Shown here: piece after piece, positions 54,138 to 64,000 of the stretch
Position numbering within the stretch: the stretch's first letter is position 1
Layout of the letters: each line of letters begins with the position of its first letter
Assembly: GCF_001654835.1 (NCBI RefSeq)
Contig: NZ_LXEP01000026.1
Span: 1 to 64,000, forward strand
DNA length: 64,000 nt
Source of the DNA: Buttiauxella gaviniae ATCC 51604
GTDB lineage: Bacteria; Pseudomonadota; Gammaproteobacteria; Enterobacterales; Enterobacteriaceae
Direction of reading: 5' to 3'
Translations under genes and position numbers: made by a program
Notes under the pieces: model-generated
The model's input: the letters and a program-made list of their open reading frames with translations, nothing else
What the model was told of the DNA's origin: nothing
The model's database searches: none

Positions 54138-55850
54138 TTACGGCGTCAGTTTCTGCAAATGCGTACGGAAGGTGTCAGCATTCATAAAACCGGTCACACG
54201 TGCTTCTGGCAACTCGTGCCCTTGTGTATCAAAGAACAAAATCGTTGGTAGCCCTAAAACCTGGAGATGCTTTAACAGCGCCACATCTTGCGCGTTGTTG
54301 GCGGTAACATCAGCCTGGAGTAAAACGGTATTTCCCAGCTGTTGCTGTACCTGCGCATCGCTAAAGGTGTATTTCTCAAACTCTTTGCAAGCCACACACC
54401 AGTCGGCGTACAAATCGAGCATTACGGGTTTGCCTTTTGCATTGGCGAGTGCGGCATCGAGCTGCTCAACGTTAGCAATTTTGGTGAAATTGAGATGTGC
54501 CTGGCTGGCGGTTACCGTGCTCCCGAATGCCCAGTCTTGCAGCGGGCGAGCGCAAACCAGTGCCGCACCGAGCAGGATTATCTGCACCACGCGCATCCAC
54601 GATTTAGTCGCTTGCAGGCTGGTGATAAACGCCCAGCCGAAGAACGCTACGCCGAGCAAACCCCATAACCTAATACCCCAATTATCTCCCAGTATGCGTT
54701 CCAGCAGGAAAACCGGCAGTGCAAGGATCACAAAACCAAATGCGATTTTGACGGTTTCCATCCACGGGCCACTTTTTGGAAGCAGACGGTTACCGAATAC
54801 GGTGATGAGCATCAGCGGCAGGCCCATGCCTAGCGCGTAGAGATACAACGTGCCGCCTCCGAGCCACATGTTCCCGCTCTGGGCGATGTACAGCAGAATG
54901 GCACTCAGCGGTGCGGTAGTACAAGGCGAGCAAATCAGCCCGGCTAATGCGCCCATCGCAAACACGCCACCCGCGGAACCGCCTTGCTGGCGATTGCTCA
55001 TCAACGTAAGGCGCGTTTGAAGCGATGACGGCAGTTGCAGCGTGAACAACCCAAACATGGATGCTGCGAGCAGTACAAACAGTGCTGACAGGCCGATAAG
55101 CACATAAGGATGTTGAAGAGCTGCCTGGAATTGCAGGCCAGCCGCCGCAACCACAAGGCCCAGCGCGGTATAGGTCAACGCCATTCCTTGCACATAGACA
55201 AAGGTCAGCAGCAGGGCACGAGCAGTCGATAAACGCTGTTTACCTCCGAGCACAATGCCGGAAATCAATGGGTACATCGGCAGCACGCAAGGCGTGAACG
55301 CGATACCGATACCGATTAAGAACGCCCAAAGTGCAGAGAACGGCAGTTGGGTGGTTTTAGTATCTGTAGCGTCTGCTGGTGTTTTTGGCACAACAGCTAC
55401 GGGCGCTGATGAATTTGCCTCTGGCAGTACTTCACTAAGTGGCACCACGCGCGTCTCAGGCGGGTAACAGAAGCCCGCTTCGGCGCAGCCCTGATACGTC
55501 ACGCTAACAGTTGCCCCTTTGGTCGCCTTCTCAATCGTTATCGATAGATTAAGCTGCTGGGTATAGATCTCAGTCTTTCCGTAGAATTCGTCCTCATGCC
55601 AGGTGCCTTTTGGCAACTCTAGCGGGGCGAGTTCGGCCTGAGCCGGATTCACTTTTATTTGCTGGCGATAGAGGTAATAGCCGGGTTTTATCTGCCAGTT
55701 AAGGTTGAGCTGGTGGTCAGACTGCTGAAAATCAAATGCAAAAGCCTGGTCGACCGGCACAAACTGAGATTTGCTTTGGTTGTCGAAAAGACCTGCAAAA
55801 GCATGTGAGCTGAATAGCGCAAAAATTAGCGCAAAGATGCGTAGAGCCAT
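54138..55850 (-). CDS. dsbD: DsbD thiol:disulfide interchange protein
   Basis: A 570-residue inner-membrane reductase (E. coli 565). Signal peptide to about residue 19; periplasmic alpha domain with the Cys pair in [14 protein letters not shown]; membrane beta domain of eight TM helices with FTPCVLP and [10 protein letters not shown]-terminal thioredoxin-like gamma domain with [10 protein letters not shown]. It passes electrons from cytosolic thioredoxin to periplasmic DsbC, DsbG and CcmG. All six redox Cys are in place. It overlaps the end of cutA, as in E. coli. Confidence 0.96.
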   Translation of the reverse strand: MALRIFALIFALFSSHAFAGLFDNQSKSQFVPVDQAFAFDFQQSDHQLNLNWQIKPGYYLYRQQIKVNPAQAELAPLELPKGTWHEDEFYGKTEIYTQQLNLSITIEKATKGATVSVTYQGCAEAGFCYPPETRVVPLSEVLPEANSSAPVAVVPKTPADATDTKTTQLPFSALWAFLIGIGIAFTPCVLPMYPLISGIVLGGKQRLSTARALLLTFVYVQGMALTYTALGLVVAAAGLQFQAALQHPYVLIGLSALFVLLAASMFGLFTLQLPSSLQTRLTLMSNRQQGGSAGGVFAMGALAGLICSPCTTAPLSAILLYIAQSGNMWLGGGTLYLYALGMGLPLMLITVFGNRLLPKSGPWMETVKIAFGFVILALPVFLLERILGDNWGIRLWGLLGVAFFGWAFITSLQATKSWMRVVQIILLGAALVCARPLQDWAFGSTVTASQAHLNFTKIANVEQLDAALANAKGKPVMLDLYADWCVACKEFEKYTFSDAQVQQQLGNTVLLQADVTANNAQDVALLKHLQVLGLPTILFFDTQGHELPEARVTGFMNADTFRTHLQKLTP

Positions 55851-56149
55851 GAGAGGTATTCACTATCTCCGTGGGTAACTGGCAGAACCAGTAATTCAGG
55901 GGTTTGATATGGGTGATGCGATTTCAGGCAAGCGAGCAGCGCTTCCTGATGCTCAATGTCGCTTTTGAGCAGCATCTGCACCTCATACTCCTGTTCCATT
56001 TTCCCTTCCCAGTAATAGAGCGATGTCGCACCGGGCAATAAGGTGACGCAGGCCGCCAGTTTCTCAGCCAGCACAAGGGCGGCAAGCTCCTGAGCGGTGG
56101 CTTCATCTGGGGCAGTACAAAGGATGACAACAGCCTGGGTAGTCGGCAT
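55826..56149 (-). CDS. cutA: CutA divalent-cation tolerance protein
   Basis: A 107-residue trimeric ferredoxin-like protein with the family signatures [37 protein letters not shown] and [16 protein letters not shown]. It is tied to copper and other divalent-cation tolerance, though its role is not settled. The start MPTTQAVV is 5 residues shorter than in E. coli. It precedes dsbD with a 25-nt overlap. Confidence 0.94.
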   Translation of the reverse strand: MPTTQAVVILCTAPDEATAQELAALVLAEKLAACVTLLPGATSLYYWEGKMEQEYEVQMLLKSDIEHQEALLACLKSHHPYQTPELLVLPVTHGDSEYLSWLYASLR

Positions 56150-56214
56150 AGCTAACCTCGTATCTGGTGGATTCGCGGTTGACTATAGCATGTGGGAGTG
56201 AGCGGGGGCGTTAA

Positions 56215-56235
56215 ACGGGCCGCAGTGCGACCCGT
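56215..56235 (-). terminator. Terminator after dcuA
   Basis: ACGGG and CCCGT (with inner CGCA/TGCG pairs) form a GC-rich stem at 56215-56235. The minus-strand flank is TTTAA, so the U-run is short. Confidence 0.5.
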
Positions 56236-56247
56236 GTTTTAAAAGAT

Positions 56248-57549
56248 TTACAGAACCAAGCCGCCGACAATGAAGCCGAGGATCACGCACAGCGTAATAG
56301 CGATAACGCCAGGAATTAAGAACGCGTGGTTAAACACGTATTTACCAATACGCGTAGAGCCCGTGTCATCCATCTCTACCGCAGCCAGTAAGGTTGGGTA
56401 GGTTGGCAGCACGAACAGCGCTGAAACGGCGGCGAAAGATGCGATGGCGGTCAGCGGGCTAACACCGAGCATTAATGCCGCTGGCATCAGTGCTTTAGTG
56501 GTTGCCGCCTGGGAGTAAAGCAAAGTGGCTGCGAAGAACAGCACTACAGCCAGCAACCACGGATAGCTTTGCAGCAAGTCACCCGCAACGGCCTGAATAT
56601 CCTGGATGTGGTTTTTAACGAAGGTATCACCCAACCAGGCTACACCCAGTACGCAGATACAGGCACTCATGCCCGATTTGAACGTGCTGGCATTAAGGAT
56701 TTCGCCAGTATCAATTTTACAAGTGAGGCAGATAAGCGTGGCGATGGTCAGCATGAACACTACAATCGCTTCGTTACGCGGCAGGATTGGGTTTTGAATC
56801 AGGCCAACGGTGTCGCTGATGGCGGTGGCGTACAGCATGACGGCAACGATACCGATAAGGAACAGTAGCACCGAGCGTTTTGCATGAGGCTTTAACTCAA
56901 ACACGCTGGCCCCACGCAGTTTTACTTCGCCTTTAGCCAGACGTTCCTGATAAACCGGGTCGTCTTTCAGTTCACTGCCCAGGAAGTTACACACAATCGC
57001 TGTCAGCATAACGGCTACCAGCGTAACCGGAATACAGATGCTCAGTAGAGTCAGATAGCTGATGCCCATTGGCTCAAGAATGCCGGAGAAGAACACCACT
57101 GCGGCAGAAATCGGTGAAGCAGTAATGGCGATTTGCGAGGCGACAACAGCAATAGACAGTGGGCGCGATGGGCGAATGCCTTGTTCTTTCGCAACTTCCG
57201 TAATTACCGGAAGCGTGGAAAATGCAGTATGACCGGTTCCCGCAAGAATGGTCATAAACCATGTCACGAGCGGAGCGAGGAAGGTGATGTATTTCGGATG
57301 GCGACGCAGTAGTTTTTCTGCAAGGCTGACCAGATAGTCCATTCCGCCTGCTACCTGCATGGCGGCAATCGCGGCAATAACTGCCATGATGATTTCAATC
57401 ACATCAAATGGGATTGAGCCTGGTTTGACCTGGAAAATCAGGGTTAAAACTAATACGCCAAAACCGCCAGCAAAGCCAATGCCTATGCCGCCGAGCCTGG
57501 CACCGAGGTATATCGCTAAAAGCACGATAACGAGTTCAGCTCCAAACAT
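56248..57549 (-). CDS. dcuA: DcuA anaerobic C4-dicarboxylate transporter
   Basis: A 433-residue inner-membrane carrier of the Dcu family, equal in length to E. coli DcuA, with about eleven TM segments. Conserved stretches include YLGARLGGIGIGFAGGFGVLVL at the N-terminus (residues 16-37), TGHTAFSTLPVI and SRPLSIAVVASQIAITASPI. It takes up aspartate and exchanges C4-dicarboxylates such as fumarate and succinate, feeding the aspartase gene upstream. Aspartate imported here becomes fumarate and ammonia by AspA. Confidence 0.96.
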   Translation of the reverse strand: MFGAELVIVLLAIYLGARLGGIGIGFAGGFGVLVLTLIFQVKPGSIPFDVIEIIMAVIAAIAAMQVAGGMDYLVSLAEKLLRRHPKYITFLAPLVTWFMTILAGTGHTAFSTLPVITEVAKEQGIRPSRPLSIAVVASQIAITASPISAAVVFFSGILEPMGISYLTLLSICIPVTLVAVMLTAIVCNFLGSELKDDPVYQERLAKGEVKLRGASVFELKPHAKRSVLLFLIGIVAVMLYATAISDTVGLIQNPILPRNEAIVVFMLTIATLICLTCKIDTGEILNASTFKSGMSACICVLGVAWLGDTFVKNHIQDIQAVAGDLLQSYPWLLAVVLFFAATLLYSQAATTKALMPAALMLGVSPLTAIASFAAVSALFVLPTYPTLLAAVEMDDTGSTRIGKYVFNHAFLIPGVIAITLCVILGFIVGGLVL

Positions 57550-57614
57550 GATTTCCTTCCTTGTGTGTGATGATTGATAATTGTTTGTTGTGTTTTTGTT
57601 GTAAGCGCAAATGA

Positions 57615-57643
57615 AAAAGGCACGTCCAATGGACGTGCCTTTT
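57615..57643. terminator. Terminator after aspA
   Basis: GGCACGTCC (57619-57627) and GGACGTGCC (57631-57639) form a 9-bp stem with a 3-nt loop and T-runs on both sides. It ends aspA on the minus strand, but dcuA may also be reached by readthrough. Confidence 0.85.
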
Positions 57644-57661
57644 AATGACTACCAGAAAGGA

Positions 57662-59098
57662 CTATTGTTCGCTTTCATCGGTGTAACGCTTTGCTTTATA
57701 GACCGGGTGCATCAAGTTGTTGATGGAGAAGATATCGTCCAGCTCGGCTTCGGTGAGCAGCCCGCGTTCCAGAACAACTTCGCGCACACTCTTTCCGGTT
57801 TCGGCACAAATCTTCCCAACGATGTCGCCATTGTGGTGGCCAATGAATGGGTTCAGATAAGTCACGATACCAATTGAGTTGTAGACGTAGCTTTCACACA
57901 CTTCTTTATTGGCTGTGATGCCGTTGATGCATTTTTCCAGCAGGTTGTAGCAAGCGTTGGTCAGGATGTGAATAGACTCGAACATCGCCTGGCCAATCAC
58001 GGGTTCCATTACGTTCAGCTGCAGCTGACCGGCTTCGGAAGCCATGGTTACGGTGATGTCGTTGCCAATCACTTTAAAGCAGACCTGGTTCACGACTTCT
58101 GGAATTACCGGGTTTACTTTGGCAGGCATGATGGAAGAACCAGCCTGCAATTCCGGCAGGTTGATTTCGTTCAGGCCAGAACGTGGACCGGAAGAGAGCA
58201 GGCGAAGGTCATTACAGATCTTCGACATTTTCACCGCCAGGCGTTTGAGGGAGCTATGAACCATGACGTATGCGCCGCAGTCGGAAGTCGCTTCAATCAG
58301 GTCTTCAGCTGGAACGCATGGCAAGTTACTGACTTCAGCCAGTTTCTGCACCGCCAGTTGCTGGTAACCTTCTGGGGTGTTCAGGCGTGTACCGATTGCA
58401 GTAGCGCCCAGGTTCACTTCAAGCAGCAGCTCTGCGGTACGCAGCAAGTTGCGCGTTTCTTCATTTAACAGCACGTTGAATGCGTGGAATTCCTGGCCCA
58501 GCGTCATTGGTACGGCGTCTTGTAGCTGAGTACGGCCCATTTTCAGGACATTTTCGAACTCAACCGCTTTGCGTTGGAAGCCATCGCCTAATTGGTTGAT
58601 AGCATCAATCAGTTTCAAAATAGAGGCATACACCGCGATTCGGAAACCTGTCGGGTAGGCATCATTAGTGGATTGGCATTTGTTTACGTGGTCATTCGGG
58701 TTCAGGAACTGGTACTCACCTTTCTGGTGGCCCATCAGCTCAAGCCCAATGTTGGCGAGCACTTCGTTGGTATTCATGTTGACGGAAGTACCGGCACCGC
58801 CCTGGTAAACGTCCACCGGGAATTGGTCCATGCACTTGCCGTTATTCAGCACTTCATCACAGGCCTGGATAATGGTGTTTGCGATGCTTTTCGGAATGGT
58901 TTGCAACTCCTTGTTCGCCATTGCCGCTGCTTTCTTAACCATGACCATACCGCGCACAAATTCAGGTATATCACTGATTTTACTGTTGCTTATGTAGAAG
59001 TTTTCAATCGCTCTCAGAGTATGAACACCATAATAGGCATCCGCTGGCACTTCCCTGGTACCCAACAAATCTTCTTCGATACGAATGTTATTTAACAT
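57662..59098 (-). CDS. aspA: Aspartate ammonia-lyase (aspartase)
   Basis: A 478-residue enzyme, same length as E. coli AspA, that converts L-aspartate to fumarate and ammonia. It belongs to the fumarase/aspartase superfamily, with the signature [11 protein letters not shown] and the flexible catalytic loop around it, plus TNDAYPTGF. The start [13 protein letters not shown] at 59098 agrees with the E. coli N-terminus; a longer in-frame reading reaches 59143. It is transcribed with or just upstream of dcuA, the carrier of its substrate. Confidence 0.97.
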   Translation of the reverse strand: MLNNIRIEEDLLGTREVPADAYYGVHTLRAIENFYISNSKISDIPEFVRGMVMVKKAAAMANKELQTIPKSIANTIIQACDEVLNNGKCMDQFPVDVYQGGAGTSVNMNTNEVLANIGLELMGHQKGEYQFLNPNDHVNKCQSTNDAYPTGFRIAVYASILKLIDAINQLGDGFQRKAVEFENVLKMGRTQLQDAVPMTLGQEFHAFNVLLNEETRNLLRTAELLLEVNLGATAIGTRLNTPEGYQQLAVQKLAEVSNLPCVPAEDLIEATSDCGAYVMVHSSLKRLAVKMSKICNDLRLLSSGPRSGLNEINLPELQAGSSIMPAKVNPVIPEVVNQVCFKVIGNDITVTMASEAGQLQLNVMEPVIGQAMFESIHILTNACYNLLEKCINGITANKEVCESYVYNSIGIVTYLNPFIGHHNGDIVGKICAETGKSVREVVLERGLLTEAELDDIFSINNLMHPVYKAKRYTDESEQ

Positions 59099-59471
59099 GT
59101 GAACCTTCTTAATTAAAGCTGCCATTGATTGATCATTGCACACACAGGATCTACGGTTGTGCGATGAATAGACCGACGATTATGTCCATATTCGGTCTGC
59201 GTGCCGTGATGATATGCTGATGATAGCGAAAAGCAGTAATCTGGATCACTTATTAAAAGGTCTGCTCACATAACATTTATTAATATGTGATGTTGATCAA
59301 TTGTTGAAAACTTCCAAAAAAATAATAAGGCGCTTAGATTGATTTTTGACTATAGAGTCGCCATCTCTTTGACTGTGCATAATTGCTAACCTATTTTTCG
59401 CAAGTGCTTGATGGCGCTTGCTACAATTGCTCCGTTTTTACTACGGGCTTTTCCAACTACAGGAGTGTACG
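59099..59471. promoter_or_regulatory. Divergent region aspA / fxsA with CRP-like site
   Basis: A 373-bp gap. TGTGA-N6-TCAAT at 59286-59301 resembles a CRP site, and aspA is CRP-activated in E. coli. The fxsA ribosome site AGGAG (59461-59465) stands 6 nt before its GTG. No second gene is supported. Confidence 0.45.
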
Positions 59472-60388
<917 letters not shown>

Positions 60389-60424
60389 TCCGCGCAAAAA
60401 CTGAACGAACATAAACGAATTTAA

Positions 60425-62080
<1,656 letters not shown>

Positions 62081-62120
62081 TTTGCCCCAACACCTGGTGT
62101 GAAGTTACACCGTGTTAAGA

Positions 62121-62153
62121 AAACCCTCAGGCAGAAATGTCTGAGGGTTTTTT
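62121..62153 (+). terminator. Terminator of groESL
   Basis: AAACCCTCAG (62121-62130) pairs with CTGAGGGTTT (62141-62150), followed by TTT and a T-rich stretch. Confidence 0.9.
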
Positions 62154-62238
62154 CTTTTTGGTCGCACTCTGGTATAAGATCTCACCGGGCGATGACTGCC
62201 CGCTACTATTCAAGACGGCATTGATAACGGGGAAGAAC

Positions 62239-62592
62239 ATGCGCATTAAAGTTTCAGCAGGAATAGCTGTGGCAGCGCTGCTGCTGGCAGGATGTAGCAC
62301 CAGCAATGAGTTAAGCACTAATGGCCAGAGCGTTCGTTTCGTTGAAGAGAAGCCAGGCACTGAATGCCAGCTGATTGGCACCGCAACCGGCGAGCAAAGC
62401 AACTGGTTGTCAGGCCAACATGGTGATGAAGGTGGTTCTATGCGCGGTGCGGCTAATGCTCTGCGTAATAACGCAGCGGCGATGGGTGGTAACGTGCTGT
62501 ATGGCGTGAGCAGCCCAACTCAAAACTTGTTGTCGAGCTTTGCTCCTACTGCCAGCAAAATGACTGGTCAGGTTTATAAGTGCCCGAACTGA
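62239..62592 (+). CDS. yjeI: YjeI, DUF4156 lipoprotein
   Basis: A 117-residue lipoprotein with a signal peptide and lipobox LLLAGC (Cys near residue 18), the same length as E. coli YjeI. The mature part holds the DUF4156 signature CQLIGTATGEQ and GSMRGAANALRNNAAAMGGNVLYG, ending in YKCPN. Its function is unknown. The start at 62239 agrees with the signal peptide. The usual neighbour yjeJ is not present. Confidence 0.92.
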   Translation: MRIKVSAGIAVAALLLAGCSTSNELSTNGQSVRFVEEKPGTECQLIGTATGEQSNWLSGQHGDEGGSMRGAANALRNNAAAMGGNVLYGVSSPTQNLLSSFAPTASKMTGQVYKCPN

Positions 62593-62612
62593 TTTAGGGG
62601 GCGCTTTATGAT

Positions 62613-62690
62613 GTCGGGTGGCGCTGCGCTTACCCGACAAACCAAACTCTTCAGTTGTGTAGGGTGGATAAGCGCCCCGCGTCATCCACC
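62613..62690. repeat. Pair of REP-like palindromes
   Basis: GTCGGGT/ACCCGAC (62613-62638) and GGTGGAT/ATCCACC (62663-62690), each with a GCG-rich loop. They match the pair near 25647-25719 and lie between convergent yjeI and epmB, a usual REP/BIME site. Confidence 0.75.
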
Positions 62691-62707
62691 ATTTTAAGCT
62701 ACTGAAA

Positions 62708-63736
62708 TCAGCTTTGCCGTAACTGCAAATCCAATGGTGTTTTACTCGGCTCACCGCCAATCTCACGCGCAAGCTTCGGCACCATATAGCCGGAAATCAA
62801 CGTCAGTAACTCACGCATAATCATTCTGGCTTCATCATCACTCACCATGAAATGCGCCGCACCCTGCACTTTATCGAGCACATGCAGGTAATACGGCATC
62901 ACGCCCGCATCAAACAATGCATTACTCAGGCTTGCGAGAGTCTGTGCGTTATCGTTCACATCGCGCAGCAGGACACTTTGGTTAAGCAATGTGACGCCGG
63001 CCTGGCGTAAGCCCACCATAGCCGCTCTGAACTCATCATCAATCTCATTGGCATGGTTGATATGGTTTACCAGAATCACCTGCAACCGTGAGCGTGCGAG
63101 ACGCGCTACCAGCGTATCTGTAATACGTGCCGGGATGACAATCGGCAAACGGCTGTGAATACGTAACCGTTTAATATGCGCGATGGCTTCCAGTTCACCG
63201 ATCAGCCAGTCCAGCTCGTGATCTTTTGCCATAAGCGGATCGCCGCCAGAAAAAATGATCTCATCGAGTTCAGGGTGAGCACTGATGTATGAAATGGCTG
63301 CCTGCCAGTTACGCTTGTTTCCCTGGTTATCGGAGTAGGGGAAATGGCGGCGGAAACAGTAGCGGCAGTTGACTGCACAGCCACCTTTAACTAACAAAAG
63401 CGCACGGTTGTTGTATTTATGCAGCAGCCCCGGCACAACGCTGTGCTGCTCTTCAAGAGGGTCAGTGCTAAAGCCGGGAGCGGCAATAAACTCCTCTTTT
63501 GAAGTTAACACCTGGCGTAATAGTGGGTCGTTTGGATTGCCTTTTTCCATGCGAGCGACAAAAGCTCGCGGCACGCGCAAGGCAAAAAGTCGGCGTGCAT
63601 CACGTCCCGCTAACAGATCTTTGTCAGCGTCCAGCTCTAAAATATGCAGCAGTTCGTCAGGATCGGTTATAACATCGCCAAGTTGCGTTAACCAATCTTC
63701 TCTGCGGGGGGGATTTAGGGTTACAATGTGTGCCAT
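62708..63736 (-). CDS. epmB: EpmB lysine 2,3-aminomutase (EF-P modification)
   Basis: A 342-residue radical SAM/PLP enzyme, the same length as E. coli EpmB. The cluster motif is C-x3-C-x2-C in [15 protein letters not shown], followed by the glycine-rich [13 protein letters not shown] and SAM regions are conserved to the C-terminus. It isomerises alpha-lysine to (R)-beta-lysine, which EpmA attaches to Lys-34 of EF-P. It is divergent from efp, encoding that substrate, 40 bp away. Confidence 0.96.
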   Translation of the reverse strand: MAHIVTLNPPRREDWLTQLGDVITDPDELLHILELDADKDLLAGRDARRLFALRVPRAFVARMEKGNPNDPLLRQVLTSKEEFIAAPGFSTDPLEEQHSVVPGLLHKYNNRALLLVKGGCAVNCRYCFRRHFPYSDNQGNKRNWQAAISYISAHPELDEIIFSGGDPLMAKDHELDWLIGELEAIAHIKRLRIHSRLPIVIPARITDTLVARLARSRLQVILVNHINHANEIDDEFRAAMVGLRQAGVTLLNQSVLLRDVNDNAQTLASLSNALFDAGVMPYYLHVLDKVQGAAHFMVSDDEARMIMRELLTLISGYMVPKLAREIGGEPSKTPLDLQLRQS

Positions 63737-63776
63737 TTTTTGGCTAAGCTACCAATTAACAATTTCAGAGGGCCTT

Positions 63777-64000
63777 ATGGCGACTTATTCTAGCAACGAT
63801 TTTCGTGCCGGTCTTAAAATCATGTTCGAAGGCGAACCTTACGCGGTTGAATCCAGTGAGTTCGTTAAACCAGGTAAAGGCCAAGCCTTTGCTCGCGTTA
63901 AAATGCGCCGCCTGTTGACTGGCACCCGCGTAGAAAAAACTTTCAAATCTACCGACTCCGCTGAAGGCGCAGACGTTATCGATATGAACCTGACTTACCT
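63777..64000 (+). CDS. efp: Elongation factor P (5' part)
   Basis: The first 74 codons of EF-P; the gene runs off the window (E. coli EF-P has 188 residues). The modified Lys-34 lies in VKPGKGQ and is present. The sequence matches E. coli EF-P nearly throughout, with a few substitutions near the N-terminus. EF-P relieves ribosome stalling at polyproline. AGAGGGCC gives the ribosome site. Confidence 0.97.
   Translation, partial: MATYSSNDFRAGLKIMFEGEPYAVESSEFVKPGKGQAFARVKMRRLLTGTRVEKTFKSTDSAEGADVIDMNLTY

Overview
The window is chromosomal DNA of a member of the Enterobacteriaceae, not E. coli itself. Both ends follow the E. coli 93-94 min map with close orthologues: yjdM-crfC-yjcZ on the left, and pheU tRNA-yjdC-dsbD-cutA-dcuA-aspA-fxsA-groS-groL-yjeI-epmB-efp on the right. 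In E. coli the interval between yjcZ and pheU holds proP, basRS, eptA, adi, mel, dcuB, lysU and cad genes. Here it holds about 49 kb of different genes, and yjeH is absent between fxsA and groS. An ERIC element and REP-like palindromes also fit this family. I cannot fix the genus from sequence alone; Buttiauxella, Kluyvera and similar genera are plausible.

Layout. 1-412: cluster of strong nested inverted repeats without a gene. 0.4-4.4 kb: yjdM, then crfC-yjcZ (dynamin-like pair). 4.7-7.8 kb: beta-glucoside PTS operon (EIIB, GH1 phospho-beta-glucosidase, EIIC) without an EIIA. 8.3-18.1 kb: acid-resistance block with EvgA/EvgS (EvgS lacks the PAS domain), yfdX, and divergent hdeD-hdeB-gadB-gadC followed by an EamA transporter. 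18.2-27.1 kb: mixed envelope and stress genes (dienelactone hydrolase, PAS-GGDEF cyclase, EamA transporter, HlyD/DUF3302 pair, IprA-like regulator, YfaZ, two tiny membrane proteins, Spy-like protein, lipoprotein, YghU). 27.3-31.4 kb: shikimate/quinate catabolic operon (QuiC, MFS carrier, SDH-family dehydrogenase). 31.6-32.0 kb: cspA with its cold-box leader.

32.0-41.8 kb is one nine-gene minus-strand operon: arylsulfatase, anaerobic sulfatase maturase, MoxR ATPase, DUF58, DUF4381, BatA, BatB/C, BatD and a secreted HAD phosphatase. Eight of the nine genes are joined by overlapping or abutting codons. 42.2-43.3 kb: membrane diguanylate cyclase. 43.5-49.5 kb: five-gene operon of an MscS-type channel, three outer-membrane barrels (two of them Omp85-like without POTRA domains) and a DUF4056 protein. 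49.6-53.2 kb: GNAT acetyltransferase and a lipoprotein autotransporter subtilase. The right end is conserved core: disulfide reduction (DsbD), anaerobic C4-dicarboxylate metabolism (DcuA, AspA), chaperonin (GroES/GroEL) and EF-P with its modifier EpmB.

The least explained pieces are the sulfatase-maturase-MoxR/Bat operon, the MscS-barrel-DUF4056 operon, the PAS-less EvgS and its putative 48-bp palindromic target between yfdX and hdeD, and the structured repeats at the left edge. I saw no transposase, integrase, CRISPR array or phage structural gene. Family names come from reading the sequence and from memory of E. coli orthologues; no database search was run.
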